The notes below the pieces were generated by a model. It made no database searches. It worked only from the letters and a program-made list of their open reading frames with translations, and was not told where the DNA came from. DNA of 7,460 nucleotides from assembly GCA_902491395.1 (NCBI GenBank), contig CABUHO010000043.1:1-7460 (forward strand), in the 5' to 3' direction. This document shows positions 6,714 to 7,460 of this stretch, piece after piece. The stretch comes from an uncultured Collinsella sp. GTDB taxonomy: Bacteria > Actinomycetota > Coriobacteriia > Coriobacteriales > Coriobacteriaceae. A program made the translations under genes and the position numbers. Numbering within the stretch: the first letter of the stretch is position 1; the number at the start of each line of letters is the position of its first letter.

Positions 6714-6877
6714 GGTGGTCGCTGGCCGACCGCCCCGGACGGCCGTCAGCCCCTGCCCCGTAGAGGGCCCGGGACGTGTTGCCGCCGGGGCGGGAGGGGC
6801 CGCGGGGAACGACTGATAGAGATGTGCCGGGCCCGGACCGGGCCACGGCCGGGTAATGTGGGTGTCGCTTCCGCGGC
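6714..6877 (+). ncRNA. Candidate bridge RNA of IS110 element 2
   Basis: Three folds in order. (a) A 5' stem-loop GGTGGTCG-N5-CGACCGCC (6714-6734), 8 bp with one G-U. (b) A 12-bp stem, GCCCCT+GCCCCG (6749-6760) with CGGGGC+AGGGGC (6786-6791, 6795-6800) and a GGG bulge, enclosing a 25-nt loop (6761-6785): the expected target-binding loop. (c) A second stem, GCCGCGG/CCGCGGC plus AA/TT and CGAC/GTCG (6799-6813 with 6864-6877). It encloses an internal loop of 12 nt (6814-6825) and 14 nt (6850-6863), capped by GCC+GGCCC-GGACC-GGGCC+GGC (6826-6849): the expected donor-binding loop. Stems (b) and (c) compete for two bases at 6799-6800. The order, size and place 5' of the transposase match IS110 bridge RNAs. 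The fold was made by eye and not tested by covariation. Confidence 0.6.
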
Positions 6878-6907
6878 TTACGGCCGGCTCAAGGGAGAGG
6901 ATACACC

Positions 6908-7460
6908 ATGCCTGCAGCAGAGACGCCCGTGGCCTACCTGGGGATCGACGTCGGGAAGAGCTCGCACAGCGCGTGCGCGCTCGATGCGGGAGGGGGCGTC
7001 GCCTTCAGGGCCGAGCTGGCCAACAGGCCCGACGACATCGACCGGCTGCTCGAGCGGGCCGGCTCCGGCGCGCTGGTCGTCGTCGACCAGAGGCGAAACA
7101 TCGGCGCGCTGGTCCTCGCGCGCGCCCATGCGCACGGGAACCCCTGCGCCTACCTGCCAGGATATGCCGAGAAGCAGGCCCGCGGGATGTTCCCCGGCAT
7201 CGCGAAGACCGACGCCATCGACGCCGAGGTGATCGCGCGCACCGCGCTCGGCGTGCCCGGCGCCCTCAGGCCGGCGCCCGAGGAGCCCGAGGGGGCCGCC
7301 TCGCTGCGGATCCTGTCGTCGCAGCGCGAGTTCGCGTCGTCCGCCAGGACTCGCGCGAAGAACAGGCTGCGCGCGACCCTGCTCGAGGCCGACCCCGCGC
7401 TCGAGGGCGCGGTCGACCCGTCGAGCCGCTGGCAGGTATCGGTGCTGGCCGAGTTCGGCG
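6908..7460 (+). CDS. IS110-family transposase (element 2), partial
   Basis: The 184 codons present are open to the window end, so the C-terminal part with the catalytic serine is not seen. I translated it from the ATG at 6908-6910, which follows GGGAGAGG (6893-6900) by seven bases. The protein begins MPAAETPVAYLGIDVGKSSH. The DEDD positions are D14 (GIDVGK), D60 (VVVDQRRNIGALV), and D102 and D105 (KTDAIDAEVIA); the second acidic residue is Asp, where element 1 has Glu. YLPGYAEKQARGMFPGIAKTDAIDAE (82-107) is typical of actinobacterial IS110 enzymes. It shares little with transposase 1 outside the motifs, so this is a separate IS, not a duplicate. Confidence 0.88.
   Translation, partial: MPAAETPVAYLGIDVGKSSHSACALDAGGGVAFRAELANRPDDIDRLLERAGSGALVVVDQRRNIGALVLARAHAHGNPCAYLPGYAEKQARGMFPGIAKTDAIDAEVIARTALGVPGALRPAPEEPEGAASLRILSSQREFASSARTRAKNRLRATLLEADPALEGAVDPSSRWQVSVLAEFG

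Larger units (their letters stand above)
6683..7460 (+). mobile_element. IS110-family insertion sequence, element 2 (cut by window end)
   Basis: A structured, very GC-rich leader of ~225 bases precedes a second IS110-type transposase that runs out of the window. Its left end is not fixed: it may lie near 6683-6700, just after the terminator, or as early as about 6641 (see the donor-guide match). TATACG (6695-6700) near that end could be a -10 that gains its -35 only when the element circularises, as described for other IS110 elements. Same orientation as element 1. Confidence 0.75.

Noticed and set aside
6690..7232. 180-codon open frame across the element 2 leader and transposase start
   Set aside because: It is out of frame with the recognisable IS110 protein starting at 6908 and its first part covers the structured RNA region; the product has no known motif.
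5338..7460. Terminal inverted repeats and target duplications of the two insertion sequences
   Set aside because: I searched both flanks and saw none that is convincing. This agrees with the IS110 family, which lacks them, so no ends were drawn from such repeats.
1..7460. CRISPR arrays, tRNA or rRNA genes, toxin-antitoxin or other defence genes
   Set aside because: No regularly spaced repeats, no cloverleaf-like or rRNA-like sequence and no such protein families were found on either strand.

Overview
The window looks like chromosome of a high-GC gut Actinobacterium of the Coriobacteriia, most probably Collinsella or a close relative. This rests on base composition, CGC/CGT-rich host genes, an ATP-type PEP carboxykinase and GGGGAC-type intergenic repeats. 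The assignment is from recognition, not from a search. About the first 5.3 kb is ordinary chromosome; from about 5340 to the end it is mobile DNA. || Layout. (1) 11-1762, minus strand: pckA, encoding ATP-dependent phosphoenolpyruvate carboxykinase, followed by a clear hairpin-plus-T-run terminator. (2) 1763-2012: a 250-base gap holding a perfect 16-bp CG-centred palindrome and a second dyad in the pckA leader, then a cluster of GGGGAC/GTCCCC repeats behind the next gene. (3) 2013-3584, minus strand: an LctP/LldP-family L-lactate permease. (4) 3585-3762: a divergent control region with a TTGAAC-N5-GTTCAA dyad next to a TATTAT -10 candidate for the permease, and a TATACT -10 candidate for the rightward gene. 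(5) 3763-5337, plus strand: a multi-membrane-span polysaccharide exporter/flippase-like protein with a long hydrophilic N-terminus, starting at TTG. (6) About 5338-6657, plus strand: an IS110-family insertion sequence with a complete 373-aa DEDD transposase and a 176-base structured 5' non-coding region. (7) 6658-6682: an intrinsic terminator with a GAAA loop. (8) About 6683 to the window end, plus strand: a second, different IS110-family element. It has a highly structured non-coding leader (6714-6877) and a transposase open to the last base of the window. || How the parts work together. Lactate uptake (lctP) and PEP formation (pckA) are both three-carbon metabolism. They lie in the same direction, but the 250-base gap with its own operator-like sites suggests separate control. 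The most interesting signal is in the two IS110 elements. This family uses a DEDD/serine recombinase guided by a 'bridge RNA' made from the element's own non-coding end. The leader of the second element folds by eye into a 5' stem-loop, a first stem enclosing an open loop, and a second long stem with a 12+14-nt internal loop capped by a GC hairpin. That is the layout of an IS110 bridge RNA with target-binding and donor-binding loops. The first element has a less clear candidate at the same position. IS ends, target sites and guide pairings are not fixed by this single sequence.
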